From: Thalassotalea sp. 273M-4
GTDB lineage: Bacteria; Pseudomonadota; Gammaproteobacteria; Enterobacterales; Alteromonadaceae
Assembly (NCBI RefSeq): GCF_041410465.1
Contig: NZ_CP166961.1
Location: forward strand, 3,224,001-3,288,000
DNA: 64,000 bases
Direction: 5' to 3'
Below are positions 26,359 to 34,833 of the stretch, piece by piece (the first letter of the stretch is position 1; the number at the start of each line of letters is the position of its first letter). The position numbers and the translations under genes were made by a program. The notes beneath the pieces were generated by a model, which saw only the letters and a list, made by a program, of their open reading frames with translations, ran no database searches and was not told the origin of the DNA.

Positions 26359-27954
26359 TTACATTAAAGCCTGTTTAATGATGCTGGGCACAATGGAGGT
26401 ATTGATCCGTTTACTTTCGTTACCATTTCTATCGACCGCAATCACTGCCACATCCTTAAGTAAATCAACCTGAGTACCACGCGCAGAATTTGAAATAAAT
26501 GCTGGTAAGTTGAACGAGCGTTGATGTTTAGTAAGCACCTTATATCGCCATTCATTTTTATATCGGTAATACAATAGCCATTGAAAAACATCATCGCTTT
26601 GTTGATGCTGCCATCTTACTGCAATCTTTTGGTTGTTTGCTTTAAACGTCACTTGGGGTGGCTCTGGGGCTACCGAATCAAGCCATGGCGAGGCCGGTAT
26701 TAGTGCTTTATCGGCAAATACGCTTTGAGTTAACGCTCGGTGAAACTCACCTTGGTGCTGTAAATGGCCAATATTCCAAAACACCATCCCTGCTGAGGGT
26801 AATAAAGCGCGGTTAATCATTACTTGATTAAGCGCTTCATCAATACCAGCGTCTTGACTAACTTTCGCTATATCCATGCCGGGCCATAAATGGCGTTGTT
26901 GGAGATTTTGCTGTTGCCACCATGCCAATAACACAGGGTAACTCTGAGCTAATTGGTTTATCGGCCAATATAGCTGTGGCGCAAAGTAATCAATCCAGCC
27001 TTCATTTAGCCAATATTTAGCATCGGCAAATAGCTTTTCATATTGATCAAATCCCCGAATCCCCTTGGGCTGCTCAGGGCGGTAAATACCAAAGGGGCTG
27101 ATACCAAATTTAACGTGTTGTTTTTCTTTTTTAATACTGAAATAAAGCTTTTTAACGAAATCATTTACCGCTTTTCGTCGCCAATTTGCTTGTGACAGCT
27201 GACCACCGCCTTTTCGATACGCCAAGTAAGCAACAGAGTCCGGAAAGTCTTTATTATTGTTATAGGACGGGTACGGGTAAAAATAGTCATCCATATGAAT
27301 ACCATCAATATCATATCTTTTGACAATATCCATCACCACTTTATGAGTATGTTGCTGGGTTTTAGGGTTGGTGGGGTCAAGCCAGTAATAACCACTTTCC
27401 AAACCAACGGTTAAATTTGGCTTGGTCTTCACTATCGACTTTTCAGTAACTAAACCGCCGGTGACATGGTGCGCACGATAAGGATTGATCCAAGCATGTA
27501 ATTTGATGCCTCGAATGTGTGCCTGCTCAATCCAAAAGGCTAAGGGATCATAATAAGGTTGGGGGGCTTTCCCCTGCTCCCCGGTTAAAAAATAAGACCA
27601 AGGTTCTAAATAACTTGGGTAAAAAGCATCGGCTTGGGGGCGAACTTGTAATATCACCGCATTAAGATTGTTTTTTTCAACCAAGTTAAGTAAAGCAATA
27701 ATTTCTTCTTTTTGCGCCGATGTCGATAAACCAGGTTTGGAAGGCCAATTAATATTGGCAACAGAGGCAATCCACGCGGCTCTAAATTCTCGCTCTACCG
27801 TTTGATGGTTTAATTTTTTATATTTGACGGGGGCGACAGTCGATGGTGATTTATTTGGGCTAGCGCAACCGGCCAACAAGGCAGCCACGATAGCCAAAGT
27901 CGCGAGTAAACGCGGCTGGCAGACTCTCTTTATACACGGAAAATTGTCGGTCAT
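26359..27954 (-). CDS. Glycoside-hydrolase-like lipoprotein (GHL10/YddW-type)
   Basis: This 531-residue protein has a signal sequence ending in a lipobox LLAGC (Cys near residue 30), so it is probably lipid-anchored in the outer membrane or periplasm. The TIM-barrel domain (about residues 55–380) begins EFRAAWIASVANINWPS and includes VILQVRPQADAFYPS, KLHAWINPYRAHH and IDGIHMDDYFYPYPS, all hallmarks of the GHL10 (DUF187) family. Characterised relatives cleave denuded peptidoglycan glycan strands. The C-terminal 120 residues form a fibronectin/Ig-like domain. It is not obviously in an operon. Confidence 0.88.
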   Translation of the reverse strand: MTDNFPCIKRVCQPRLLATLAIVAALLAGCASPNKSPSTVAPVKYKKLNHQTVEREFRAAWIASVANINWPSKPGLSTSAQKEEIIALLNLVEKNNLNAVILQVRPQADAFYPSYLEPWSYFLTGEQGKAPQPYYDPLAFWIEQAHIRGIKLHAWINPYRAHHVTGGLVTEKSIVKTKPNLTVGLESGYYWLDPTNPKTQQHTHKVVMDIVKRYDIDGIHMDDYFYPYPSYNNNKDFPDSVAYLAYRKGGGQLSQANWRRKAVNDFVKKLYFSIKKEKQHVKFGISPFGIYRPEQPKGIRGFDQYEKLFADAKYWLNEGWIDYFAPQLYWPINQLAQSYPVLLAWWQQQNLQQRHLWPGMDIAKVSQDAGIDEALNQVMINRALLPSAGMVFWNIGHLQHQGEFHRALTQSVFADKALIPASPWLDSVAPEPPQVTFKANNQKIAVRWQHQQSDDVFQWLLYYRYKNEWRYKVLTKHQRSFNLPAFISNSARGTQVDLLKDVAVIAVDRNGNESKRINTSIVPSIIKQALM

Positions 27955-28205
27955 GGCGACCCCAAAAAATGACGAAAGATAAAAGTATTATCTGCAATGT
28001 CAGAAAAATAGCAACCACTGCCTTTTTATGGGTATTGTTTTCACTAAGGCTATGTTTGGCTAAGACATTTGAGTTGATAATATTTTGGGCGAGATTTCTA
28101 AAAGAAAACTCTAATAATTTACGTTTTTTTATTACATAAAAAAGCCCAAAAAACGAAAAATAGCAGAAACAGCCCTTTTTTGTGTAATTATTTTTCAAAA
28201 AGGGG

Positions 28206-28234
28206 TTTACAACTTAGAGTTAAGGCTCTAATAT
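28206..28234 (+). promoter_or_regulatory. Sigma70 promoter of small RNA copy 1
   Basis: TTTACA (28206–28211), 17-base spacer, TATA-type -10 TAATAT (28229–28234). Transcription is expected to start near A28241. Confidence 0.75.
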
Positions 28235-28240
28235 AAAGTC

Positions 28241-28338
28241 ATTCCTAAGGGAATTCTTGTTGTAATAACTTTTGTTTTCTAGCTTCCCCATAAGCTTCTT
28301 ACCGATACGGCCTTAATGGCGGTATCGGTTTTTTTTTT
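28241..28338 (+). ncRNA. Small RNA candidate, copy 1 (about 97 nt)
   Basis: A near-consensus sigma70 promoter is followed by a roughly 97-nt transcribed region and a strong terminator. Its first 65 nt (28241–28305) are identical to copy 2. Predicted structure: a 5' hairpin ATTCC TAA GGGAAT, a U-rich single-stranded middle, a hairpin AGCTT–CCCCAT–AAGCT exposing CCCC in the loop (complementary to Shine-Dalgarno-like GGGG/GGAG), then the terminator ACCGATAC...GTATCGGT with T10. These are features of an Hfq-type trans-acting RNA. No start codon with a ribosome-binding site gives a sensible peptide. The identity is unknown to me. Confidence 0.7.
28301..28338 (+). terminator. Terminator of small RNA copy 1
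   Basis: ACCGATAC pairs with GTATCGGT across a 12-base loop, followed by ten T. Confidence 0.85.
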
Positions 28339-28543
28339 GCCTAAACCTCTAACAATCAATTGTTTTTTTGCATAATCGACTGAATATTTCGTAAGTTTGA
28401 TCATTCAACCGCTCATATTAAATATTGTTTTCTTAATCTAAATGTTTATACATTGGCGTTAATACCGTGCAGGTTTCATATTCAAAAATGTTAGCCTAAA
28501 GCCAGTTTGGCTGTTTAATTTAAGCAAAAAACTAGACCTTAAT

Positions 28544-28563
28544 GCCGTTTACAACGGCTTTTT
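28544..28563 (+). terminator. Orphan terminator-like hairpin between the twin small RNAs
   Basis: GCCGTT, loop TAC(A), AACGGC, TTTTT. An AGCCA–GTT–TGGCT hairpin lies 30 bases upstream. No strong promoter was found in front, so any third transcript here is doubtful. Confidence 0.5.
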
Positions 28564-28756
28564 CGTTCGCGCCCCCCCCACAACTTAAGTAAATATACTG
28601 AAACCTTTATACAAATATACGGTCAATTAATGCCCCAATATGGGGCGGAATCACCATTTTAGGGCAAATAACCGTACTTTTATTACAGGAATTACGGTCA
28701 AACTTACGAACAAACAGAAAACCTGGTGCTTTTTGTAGTTTTTTTTCAAATAAGGG

Positions 28757-28785
28757 TTTACAAACTAGAGTTAAGGCTCTAATAT
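28757..28785 (+). promoter_or_regulatory. Sigma70 promoter of small RNA copy 2
   Basis: TTTACA (28757–28762), 17-base spacer, TAATAT (28780–28785); same layout as copy 1 with two spacer differences. The start is expected near A28792. Confidence 0.75.
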
Positions 28786-28791
28786 AAAATC

Positions 28792-28888
28792 ATTCCTAAG
28801 GGAATTCTTGTTGTAATAACTTTTGTTTTCTAGCTTCCCCATAAGCTTCTTACCGACACTGCCTAAATGGCGGCGTCGGTTTTTTTTT
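28792..28888 (+). ncRNA. Small RNA candidate, copy 2 (about 96 nt)
   Basis: It is identical to copy 1 over the first 65 nt, including the 5' hairpin and the CCCC-loop hairpin, then diverges in the terminator. In the terminator stem one T-A pair of copy 1 is replaced by C-G here (ACCGAC with GTCGGT), a compensatory change that keeps the structure, while the loop differs freely. Conservation of promoter and body with a drifting but paired terminator argues that both copies are expressed RNAs rather than passive repeats. Tandem near-identical small RNAs usually act additively or respond to different signals. Confidence 0.7.
28852..28888 (+). terminator. Terminator of small RNA copy 2
   Basis: ACCGAC...GTCGGT stem with an A/C mismatch and extra C-G pair, followed by a run of T. 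Confidence 0.8.
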
Positions 28889-28902
28889 GCCTAAAAACAT
28901 GC

Positions 28903-28938
28903 AAAAAAAAATCCGCCAACGTTTTTAGTTTTGGCGGA
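28903..28938 (-). terminator. Terminator of engB
   Basis: On the minus strand TCCGCCAA (28938 to 28931) pairs with TTGGCGGA (28919 to 28912), followed by nine T. It lies 120 bases after the engB stop. Confidence 0.8.
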
Positions 28939-29056
28939 CTTTAAGAGTTTAGTATCATTTGTTGCGGTAAAATCATACAGAAAAGCGACCAAAGATAAGG
29001 GCTTTCTCCTTATTTTTTACTGCTAAAAAAGCTCTAGCGCTTCATCTCATCAACGA

Positions 29057-29719
29057 TTATTCTGCGCTATCGTCACTATCACTTTCTGAAGCGTCTTCTA
29101 GTACTTGTTGCTCTAGGTTGGTAAACCAATCACTGATCACCCCAGTAGCCGTTTCTAGGCCCACTTTGGTTAATGATGAAAAAGCATGAACCTTAATATT
29201 GGGGTGCATTTCATTACATTTTTTACGAACTTGCAGCACCTCTGAGTTGCGTTTGCCCGGTTTTAATTTATCCGCCTTAGTCAGCAAAACTAACGTAGGT
29301 AATTGGCAATCATTGGCCCACTGAATAAGGTCGGCATCTAAGTCTTTTAATGGGTGTCTAATGTCCATTAAAATCACGATACCTTTTAAGCTCATCCGTT
29401 TTTCAAGATACTCAGCTAACGCCTTTTGCCATTTTACTTTCATTGCCAAAGGCACTTTGGCAAAACCATAACCGGGTAAGTCGACAAGGCGACGATTGTC
29501 ACCGATATCAAAAACATTGATTAACTGGGTTCGACCTGGGGTTTTACTGGTTCTGGCTAATGATTTTTGATTGGTCAAAGTGTTTAGGGCGCTTGACTTT
29601 CCGGCATTCGAGCGACCTGCAAACGCAACCTCGATCCCGCTATCGGCAGGTAAACGACGAATATCAGGTGCGGAAAGTTGAAATTTTGCTATGTGTAAAT
29701 TAACCGATGAAGTAGTCAA
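29057..29719 (-). CDS. engB: Ribosome biogenesis GTP-binding protein EngB
   Basis: This 220-residue TrmE-Era-EngA-like GTPase of the YihA/YsxC family has G1 GRSNAGKSS (about residues 36–44), G3 DLPGYGFA (near 80), G4 TKAD (near 147) and G5-like FSSL. An acidic tail ([13 protein letters not shown]) extends past the usual C-terminus. It assists late assembly of the 50S subunit. It is divergent from the cytochrome c4 gene, the arrangement common in gammaproteobacteria. Confidence 0.96.
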   Translation of the reverse strand: MTTSSVNLHIAKFQLSAPDIRRLPADSGIEVAFAGRSNAGKSSALNTLTNQKSLARTSKTPGRTQLINVFDIGDNRRLVDLPGYGFAKVPLAMKVKWQKALAEYLEKRMSLKGIVILMDIRHPLKDLDADLIQWANDCQLPTLVLLTKADKLKPGKRNSEVLQVRKKCNEMHPNIKVHAFSSLTKVGLETATGVISDWFTNLEQQVLEDASESDSDDSAE

Positions 29720-30032
29720 ACTTAGGAGCCTTTATTGAAAATAGAGTAAATATCTTATGCAATTATATCTCCTTTTGTTGCCGTTAAGGCATTCTTTTTT
29801 CGAATATTGCCAACTTTGCCCTTGTAATGTGAACAAAATGTTCGAATTTTAAGTAATAACCATTACACTTTCGTGGGAATTGTGTAGAATACGACAAACT
29901 TTTCCATACTTTATCAATTGGCATAAATAAAAACCAGCGAAGCTCGATAACAAGGCGATTGGTAGAGAGCGAGTGAGTGGAATTATCATTAATAAACGCT
30001 GAATTTCAGATGTAATGAAAGGCAAGAACTTT
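29720..30032. other. Divergent promoter region between engB and the cytochrome gene
   Basis: A plausible cytochrome promoter is TTACAC (29863–29868), 16-base spacer, TAGAAT (29885–29890), leaving a leader of about 135 nt. No other recognisable site was found. Confidence 0.5.
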
Positions 30033-31277
30033 ATGAAAAATATCATTTTAACAACTCTGTTGGGTTGCGCTTTAATGGGCAACGCTTTTGCAGCCGGAGA
30101 TGCCGCAGCAGGTAAAACGAAGTCGGCAGTATGTGCCGCTTGTCACGGCAGCAATGGTATCGGTTTAGCTGATAACTACCCTAACCTAGCAGGTCAGCAC
30201 GCAGATTATATCGTAAAACAGCTAAAAGCTTTTAAGTCTGGTGATCGTGGTGATGCCTTAATGGCACCAATGGCGAAAAACTTATCCGAACAAGACATGG
30301 CCGACTTAGCCGCATACTTCGCATCATTCTCTCGTCAAGGTGAAAGCCTAAGCGCAGCATCAGATTCGGCTTCAGCAACAACGACGACAACAGCATCTGC
30401 ACCGGTTGCCCCTGTTGCCAAAGGCGATGCTCAAGCAGGTAAAGGCTTATACCTCAATGGTAATCCAGCTAAGGGGATTCCTTCTTGTATCGGTTGTCAT
30501 GGTGAAGATGGTAATTCTGACGTATTAATCAATCCAAACCTTGCCGACCAACACCCTGAATACATTGAAAAGCAATTGCACGCCTTTAAAGATAACTCGC
30601 GCGTTAATCCATCGATGAATGTTGTGGCTAAAAACTTAACTGACCAAGACATTATGGACATCGGTGCTTATTTTGCCGATACAACAGCGGTTATTTCGGC
30701 GGAAATCAAAAAACCTTCGGCGGCGAAATTAACATTTATTGGTGATGTTGAAGCAGGCCAAGCTAAGTCAGCAATGTGTGCATCGTGTCATGGCGCAGAC
30801 GGTAACTCACTTGTCCCTACGTACCCAAGCTTAGCGGGTCAACACGAAAAATACCTTGCTAAACAATTAGCTGACTTTAAAGCTGGCGAAGGACGTAACA
30901 ACCCAGTGATGTCTGGTATGGTGGCAGGCCTTTCTCCTACCGACATGCAAGATTTAGCGGCTTACTTTGCCAGCCAAGCACCAAAAGCAACAGGTGTTGT
31001 TGCCAACGCAGCTGGTGAAGAACTTTACAAAGGTGGTGATGCCGAGCGTGGTATTACCGCGTGTATCGCATGTCACGGCGTTAATGGTAAGGGTGCAGCG
31101 CTTGCTGGTTTCCCTGTTGTAAGCAATCAAAATGTCGAGTACTTAAAGTCGCAATTGGCAATGTTTCGAGACGGTACTCGTTACAACGATATGAACTCAA
31201 TGATGGGTGGTATCGCAGCCAAATTAACGGATAAAGATATTGAAGCTCTAGCGCAATACATGTCATCGTTAAAATAA
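30033..31277 (+). CDS. Tetraheme cytochrome c4-type protein
   Basis: This is a 414-residue periplasmic protein. ATG 30033 is preferred because it gives a standard signal peptide (MKNIILTTLLGC... cut after AFA near residue 20) and has AAGG upstream; an in-frame ATG 18 bases earlier lacks a ribosome-binding site. Four c-type heme motifs are visible: CAACH, CIGCH, CASCH and CIACH, each followed by the c4-type NLAGQH or equivalent and a distal Met-containing segment. Ordinary c4 is a 200-residue diheme protein, so this is a tandem duplication of it. It likely shuttles electrons from the bc1 complex to terminal oxidases. Confidence 0.9.
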   Translation: MKNIILTTLLGCALMGNAFAAGDAAAGKTKSAVCAACHGSNGIGLADNYPNLAGQHADYIVKQLKAFKSGDRGDALMAPMAKNLSEQDMADLAAYFASFSRQGESLSAASDSASATTTTTASAPVAPVAKGDAQAGKGLYLNGNPAKGIPSCIGCHGEDGNSDVLINPNLADQHPEYIEKQLHAFKDNSRVNPSMNVVAKNLTDQDIMDIGAYFADTTAVISAEIKKPSAAKLTFIGDVEAGQAKSAMCASCHGADGNSLVPTYPSLAGQHEKYLAKQLADFKAGEGRNNPVMSGMVAGLSPTDMQDLAAYFASQAPKATGVVANAAGEELYKGGDAERGITACIACHGVNGKGAALAGFPVVSNQNVEYLKSQLAMFRDGTRYNDMNSMMGGIAAKLTDKDIEALAQYMSSLK

Positions 31278-31292
31278 ACCCAATCGGGATTT

Positions 31293-31321
31293 AAAAAAAA
31301 GCAGCTACGGCTGCTTTTTTT
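31293..31321 (+). terminator. Terminator after the cytochrome gene
   Basis: AAGCAGC, TAC loop and GGCTGCTT are flanked by A- and T-runs. Confidence 0.9.
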
Positions 31322-31491
31322 GTATCTGCATATAAATCAATTTATTGAAAGTTCTTATGGCCTCTCGTTTGCAACGGCCAAAAACATTTGTATTAACGAA
31401 AAATATATTTAACAATCGAATAGAAATTAACCAATAAAACGTGTACGGTTATTTAAATAAAGGAATTTTATAATAAAATCAGGAGCTCATT

Positions 31492-33465
31492 GTGTTTAAG
31501 AAGATACTTTGCTTTTTGTCCTTGCTACTCGTTAGTGGTGTTAGTCTTGCTTTCGTCCCTCAACAAATCCCTATAGAGCACTTTAATAAAATGCCGATGG
31601 TGGAACAACCAACCATATCTCCCGATGGTAAACACATCGCGGCAGTTATCAACCAAGGAGAGTTCACCCAGGTGGCGATATTTCCATTTGAAGACAAAAG
31701 TAAAATGGAGGTGATCTTACAACTTGGCGCTGAAAAATATCGTATTGACGACTTACAATGGGCAAATGACAACCGAGTATTGGTCTCTATCTCATCGCCT
31801 TTATACCTTGAACAAATTTCGCGTCGAGTTCGTTCCACTCATCTATATTCGTCAGATATTAAAGGCAAAAATGTATTTGAACTGCGCTCGCGCAATCGCA
31901 AACAGAGTCAGCTAGACGCTTATCGTAGCAGCCCGCGCTTACTCAGCTTATTACACAGCGACCCTGATCATATCTTGGTTACGCAATCTGATAAGCGTGA
32001 TAACTTTTACTCTTCTATTTTCAAGGTCAATATTAACACCGGTGACTTTGAAAAATATGTGGTTAACAATAAAAGATTTGTCAGTTGGGGCGTAAACCCC
32101 GATGGTGACGTCTTACTCGGTATAGCGGTAGATGAAGATCGAAATGTCGATACCAAATACATTTATACCCGTAAAGATCCCCAATCTGATTGGCAATTAA
32201 TTCGAAGCTTTGAGCCCTACCAAGATGCCATATTTAATCCGGTTATGTATGAGCCGAGTAGCAATTCTGTTGTTGTCATTTCAGATTATAAATTACAAAA
32301 AGATGCGTTATGGCGCTATCACATAGAATCCGAAAAGTTTGACCTCATTGCCGAAGCTCCTGGCACTCTTGATATCACTGCAGCGATTGTTAGATTAAAA
32401 GATAATAAAAGAAAATTAGTGGGTTATAGTTACAATGATAACTTTATTAAACGCAAATATTTCGCTCAATCTAGCAATAATCTCGATCTGCAACTCAGCG
32501 GTTTATTTTCAAAAAATGGCTTACAATCATCACTTTTTGATGGTGATAAAAGCAATAATCGTTTTTTACTTTATGCCATCAGTGACAGCTCTCCGGGCAA
32601 ATTCTTTACTTATGACCATAACAAGAAAAAAGTCAGTTTGTGGTACCCACAATTTCCCGACTTAGAGCAAGCAACCTTAGCCAGTGTGTTGCCATTTGAA
32701 TTTATGGCTCGTGATGAAATGATGTTATACGGCTATTTAACCCTTCCAAACAATGTCGAAAAGCCACCGGTTGTGGTGTTTCCTCATGGTGGGCCATTTG
32801 CCCGAGATAGCCAATATTTTGACCCTTTTGTTCAGCTTTTTGCCAACCGAGGTTACGCTGTTTTGCAAGTGAATTATCGTGGTTCAACGGGCTATGGTGG
32901 CGACTATTTAACGGCGGGTTATTATCAATGGGGCAAAAAAATGCAAACTGACCTTATTGATGCACTCAAATGGCTTGAGTCTACCGAACTTGCCAACACC
33001 TCGAATGCCTGCATTGTGGGCGCCAGCTATGGTGGTTATGCGGCGCTTGCTGCAGGTTACAAAACACCTGAGCTATTTAAATGTATTGTGTCGATTGCCG
33101 GAGTTGCCGACATGAACAAAATCGTTCAAAGCCTAAAAGTGAAAGGATTTAAAAATTATGTTGAAAATGCGATCACCAGTAATGAAGACGAACTAGAGCA
33201 GCTGTCTCCAGTGAACTTTGCGCATCAGTTCAAAGCGCCAGTATTGCTTATTCATGGTAAATCAGACACAAGGGTGAGTTATCGAGAATCTGAAGCGATG
33301 TACGAGGCATTAAAAGAAGCCAACAAGTCGGTAGAAATGGAACTATTTCAGTTTGGCACTCATAACTTAGATGGTGCGGTTAACCGCAGAGATGCAATGA
33401 AACGGATTGACGTTTTTTTACAGCAACACCTAAAACCAGAAACGGCGTTAGCACAGGTGCAATAA
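31492..33465 (+). CDS. S9-family serine peptidase (acylaminoacyl-peptidase-like)
   Basis: This is a 657-residue exported peptidase. It starts at GTG with AGGAG six bases upstream. The signal peptide (about residues 1–20) is followed by a WD/beta-propeller region (about 35–380) and an alpha/beta-hydrolase domain (about 400–645). The triad is visible as Ser in GASYGGYAAL, Asp in HGKSDTRVS and His in FGTHNLDG. Prolyl-oligopeptidase relatives cleave short peptides, and marine Alteromonadales encode many for protein scavenging. It is single and flanked by terminators. Confidence 0.93.
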   Translation: MFKKILCFLSLLLVSGVSLAFVPQQIPIEHFNKMPMVEQPTISPDGKHIAAVINQGEFTQVAIFPFEDKSKMEVILQLGAEKYRIDDLQWANDNRVLVSISSPLYLEQISRRVRSTHLYSSDIKGKNVFELRSRNRKQSQLDAYRSSPRLLSLLHSDPDHILVTQSDKRDNFYSSIFKVNINTGDFEKYVVNNKRFVSWGVNPDGDVLLGIAVDEDRNVDTKYIYTRKDPQSDWQLIRSFEPYQDAIFNPVMYEPSSNSVVVISDYKLQKDALWRYHIESEKFDLIAEAPGTLDITAAIVRLKDNKRKLVGYSYNDNFIKRKYFAQSSNNLDLQLSGLFSKNGLQSSLFDGDKSNNRFLLYAISDSSPGKFFTYDHNKKKVSLWYPQFPDLEQATLASVLPFEFMARDEMMLYGYLTLPNNVEKPPVVVFPHGGPFARDSQYFDPFVQLFANRGYAVLQVNYRGSTGYGGDYLTAGYYQWGKKMQTDLIDALKWLESTELANTSNACIVGASYGGYAALAAGYKTPELFKCIVSIAGVADMNKIVQSLKVKGFKNYVENAITSNEDELEQLSPVNFAHQFKAPVLLIHGKSDTRVSYRESEAMYEALKEANKSVEMELFQFGTHNLDGAVNRRDAMKRIDVFLQQHLKPETALAQVQ

Positions 33466-33492
33466 GCCCAACCCCGTGCCAAGTAACACCTT

Positions 33493-33516
33493 AAAGCTCG
33501 ACGCAGGTCGAGCTTT
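33493..33516. terminator. Hairpin between the S9 peptidase and the DUF3859 fragment
   Basis: AAAGCTCGAC, GCAG loop and GTCGAGCTTT form a 10-bp perfect stem in a convergent gap. It is bidirectional in principle. Confidence 0.65.
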
Positions 33517-33522
33517 ATGGGT

Positions 33523-33732
33523 TTAAATAATACCGCAATGCTCAATACAGTAACTCAGTTCTTTACCCTTGCCCTTTGCTGCTTTTAACACAAAGCCAAA
33601 CTCAATATCTATAAGCGCGGGTACTTCGGTGTTAAACATCAAAAGCTTTGCCAAGTCCTTACTCGACTTATCCCATTGCTCATATATACCGTAGGTAACT
33701 ACAGAATATATTGATTTCGATTTAGGCATCAT
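33523..33732 (-). pseudogene. Truncated DUF3859-domain protein
   Basis: A 69-residue frame starts MMPKSKSIYSVVTYGIYEQWD and continues through VPALIDIEFGFVLKAAKGKGKELSYCIEHCGII, matching the first half of DUF3859 proteins as I know them (about 125–130 residues; pattern YGIYE.WD...P...D.EFGF...KGK.L.FCI.H). The frame stops where the conserved second half should begin, and the following sequence is only the shared terminator. It is most likely a gene truncated at its 3' end, though a functional short form cannot be excluded. The function of the family is unknown. Confidence 0.6.
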
Positions 33733-33828
33733 TTTTTACCGAATGATAAAATGGCACTATGGTAGCGTATTAACACGCCCATAAAAAATCTACCTTAATT
33801 AAAATTCACCCATAGCCTGTGAACCTAT

Positions 33829-34749
33829 ATGCAACTTGACCAATATGTCCATACCTTTGGCGCCTATTTAAAACGAAAATATGGTGAGCGCGTCAAAAAA
33901 CTCACTATCGATGCAGCCTTTACATGTCCTAACCGCGACGGTACTTTAGGTCGTGGTGGTTGTACTTTTTGCAACGTCGACTCTTTTAGTGGCGAAAACC
34001 AAACCCAACCAATCGCCCAACAAATGGCACAAGGCAAAGTCAACCATGGTCAAAAAGCGCGTAAATATTTGGCTTACTTTCAAGCTTATACCAGCACCTA
34101 TCGTGAAGTTGCGTATTTAAAAACTAAGTACCAACAAGCCCTAACACAAGGTGATGTTATTGGTTTGTGTGTTGGTACTCGCCCAGATTGCGTGCCAGAC
34201 GAGGTACTGATACTGTTAAGTGAGTATGTTGAACAAGGTTATGAAGTCTGGCTCGAATTAGGCTTACAAACCGCAAACGACGCCACCCTAAAACGTATTA
34301 ACCGAGGTCATAATTTTGCCACGTATGTTGATGCGGTCAATCGTGCCTCATCCTATGGCATCAAAATTTGTACCCACTTAATAATTGGCTTACCACAAGA
34401 AACCGAACACGACGCTCTTTTAACACTTAGCAAAGTACTGCAATATCCGGTTGATGGCATTAAATTACACCCTCTGCATATTGTAGAAGGAAGCATCATG
34501 GCCAAGGCTTGGCGAGCGAATAAGATAGACGTTTTAAGTATGTGTGAATATGCCTCAATTGCCGGCAATCTGTTACGTCACATTCCCAAACACATTGTGC
34601 TACATCGCGTTTCTGCGACGGCAAACAAGCCGATGTTATTAGCCCCCGATTGGTGTCAACTAAGATGGCCATCGTTAACCGAAATTTGTCGTGATTTAGA
34701 TAAAAACGGCGCACAAGGCGCCTTCACCGATGCCCCGATAAAGCCTTAA
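33829..34749 (+). CDS. yhcC: Radical SAM protein YhcC (TIGR01212 family)
   Basis: This 306-residue protein has the iron-sulfur cluster motif in an expanded form, CPNRDGTLGRGGCTFC (about residues 26–41), characteristic of the YhcC family rather than the usual CxxxCxxC. Downstream SAM-domain segments are VIGLCVGTRPDCVPD and EVWLELGLQTANDATLKRINRGH. The reaction is not established; relatives include Elp3-like radical SAM enzymes. It is a single gene 85 bases before ghrA. Confidence 0.92.
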   Translation: MQLDQYVHTFGAYLKRKYGERVKKLTIDAAFTCPNRDGTLGRGGCTFCNVDSFSGENQTQPIAQQMAQGKVNHGQKARKYLAYFQAYTSTYREVAYLKTKYQQALTQGDVIGLCVGTRPDCVPDEVLILLSEYVEQGYEVWLELGLQTANDATLKRINRGHNFATYVDAVNRASSYGIKICTHLIIGLPQETEHDALLTLSKVLQYPVDGIKLHPLHIVEGSIMAKAWRANKIDVLSMCEYASIAGNLLRHIPKHIVLHRVSATANKPMLLAPDWCQLRWPSLTEICRDLDKNGAQGAFTDAPIKP

Positions 34750-34833
34750 TTGCTTTATCGAGTCACCGAAGCTAGACACTTGGATAGATTCCGTTTACTT
34801 TTGCATAATCAGTAATAACGAAAACATATTTAG

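Larger units (their letters stand above)
27955..29056. other. 1.1-kb gap with a duplicated small-RNA gene
   Basis: There is no convincing protein gene; the minus-strand frame at 27860–28198 overlaps the lipoprotein signal region and is compositionally poor. The gap holds two near-identical transcription units (promoters at 28206 and 28757), a separate hairpin with T5 at 28544–28563, an eight-C run at about 28572–28579, and the engB terminator. In E. coli the corresponding polA–engB interval holds Spot 42 RNA, but these sequences do not resemble it by eye. Confidence 0.7.

Noticed and set aside
27860..28198. A 112-codon minus-strand frame before the GHL10 lipoprotein
   Set aside because: It overlaps the lipoprotein signal region in another frame, is low-complexity Phe/Lys-rich, and has no ribosome-binding site.
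28241..28338. Spot 42 RNA homologue at the polA–engB locus
   Set aside because: Position is similar but the conserved Spot 42 5' segment is not recognisable in either copy.
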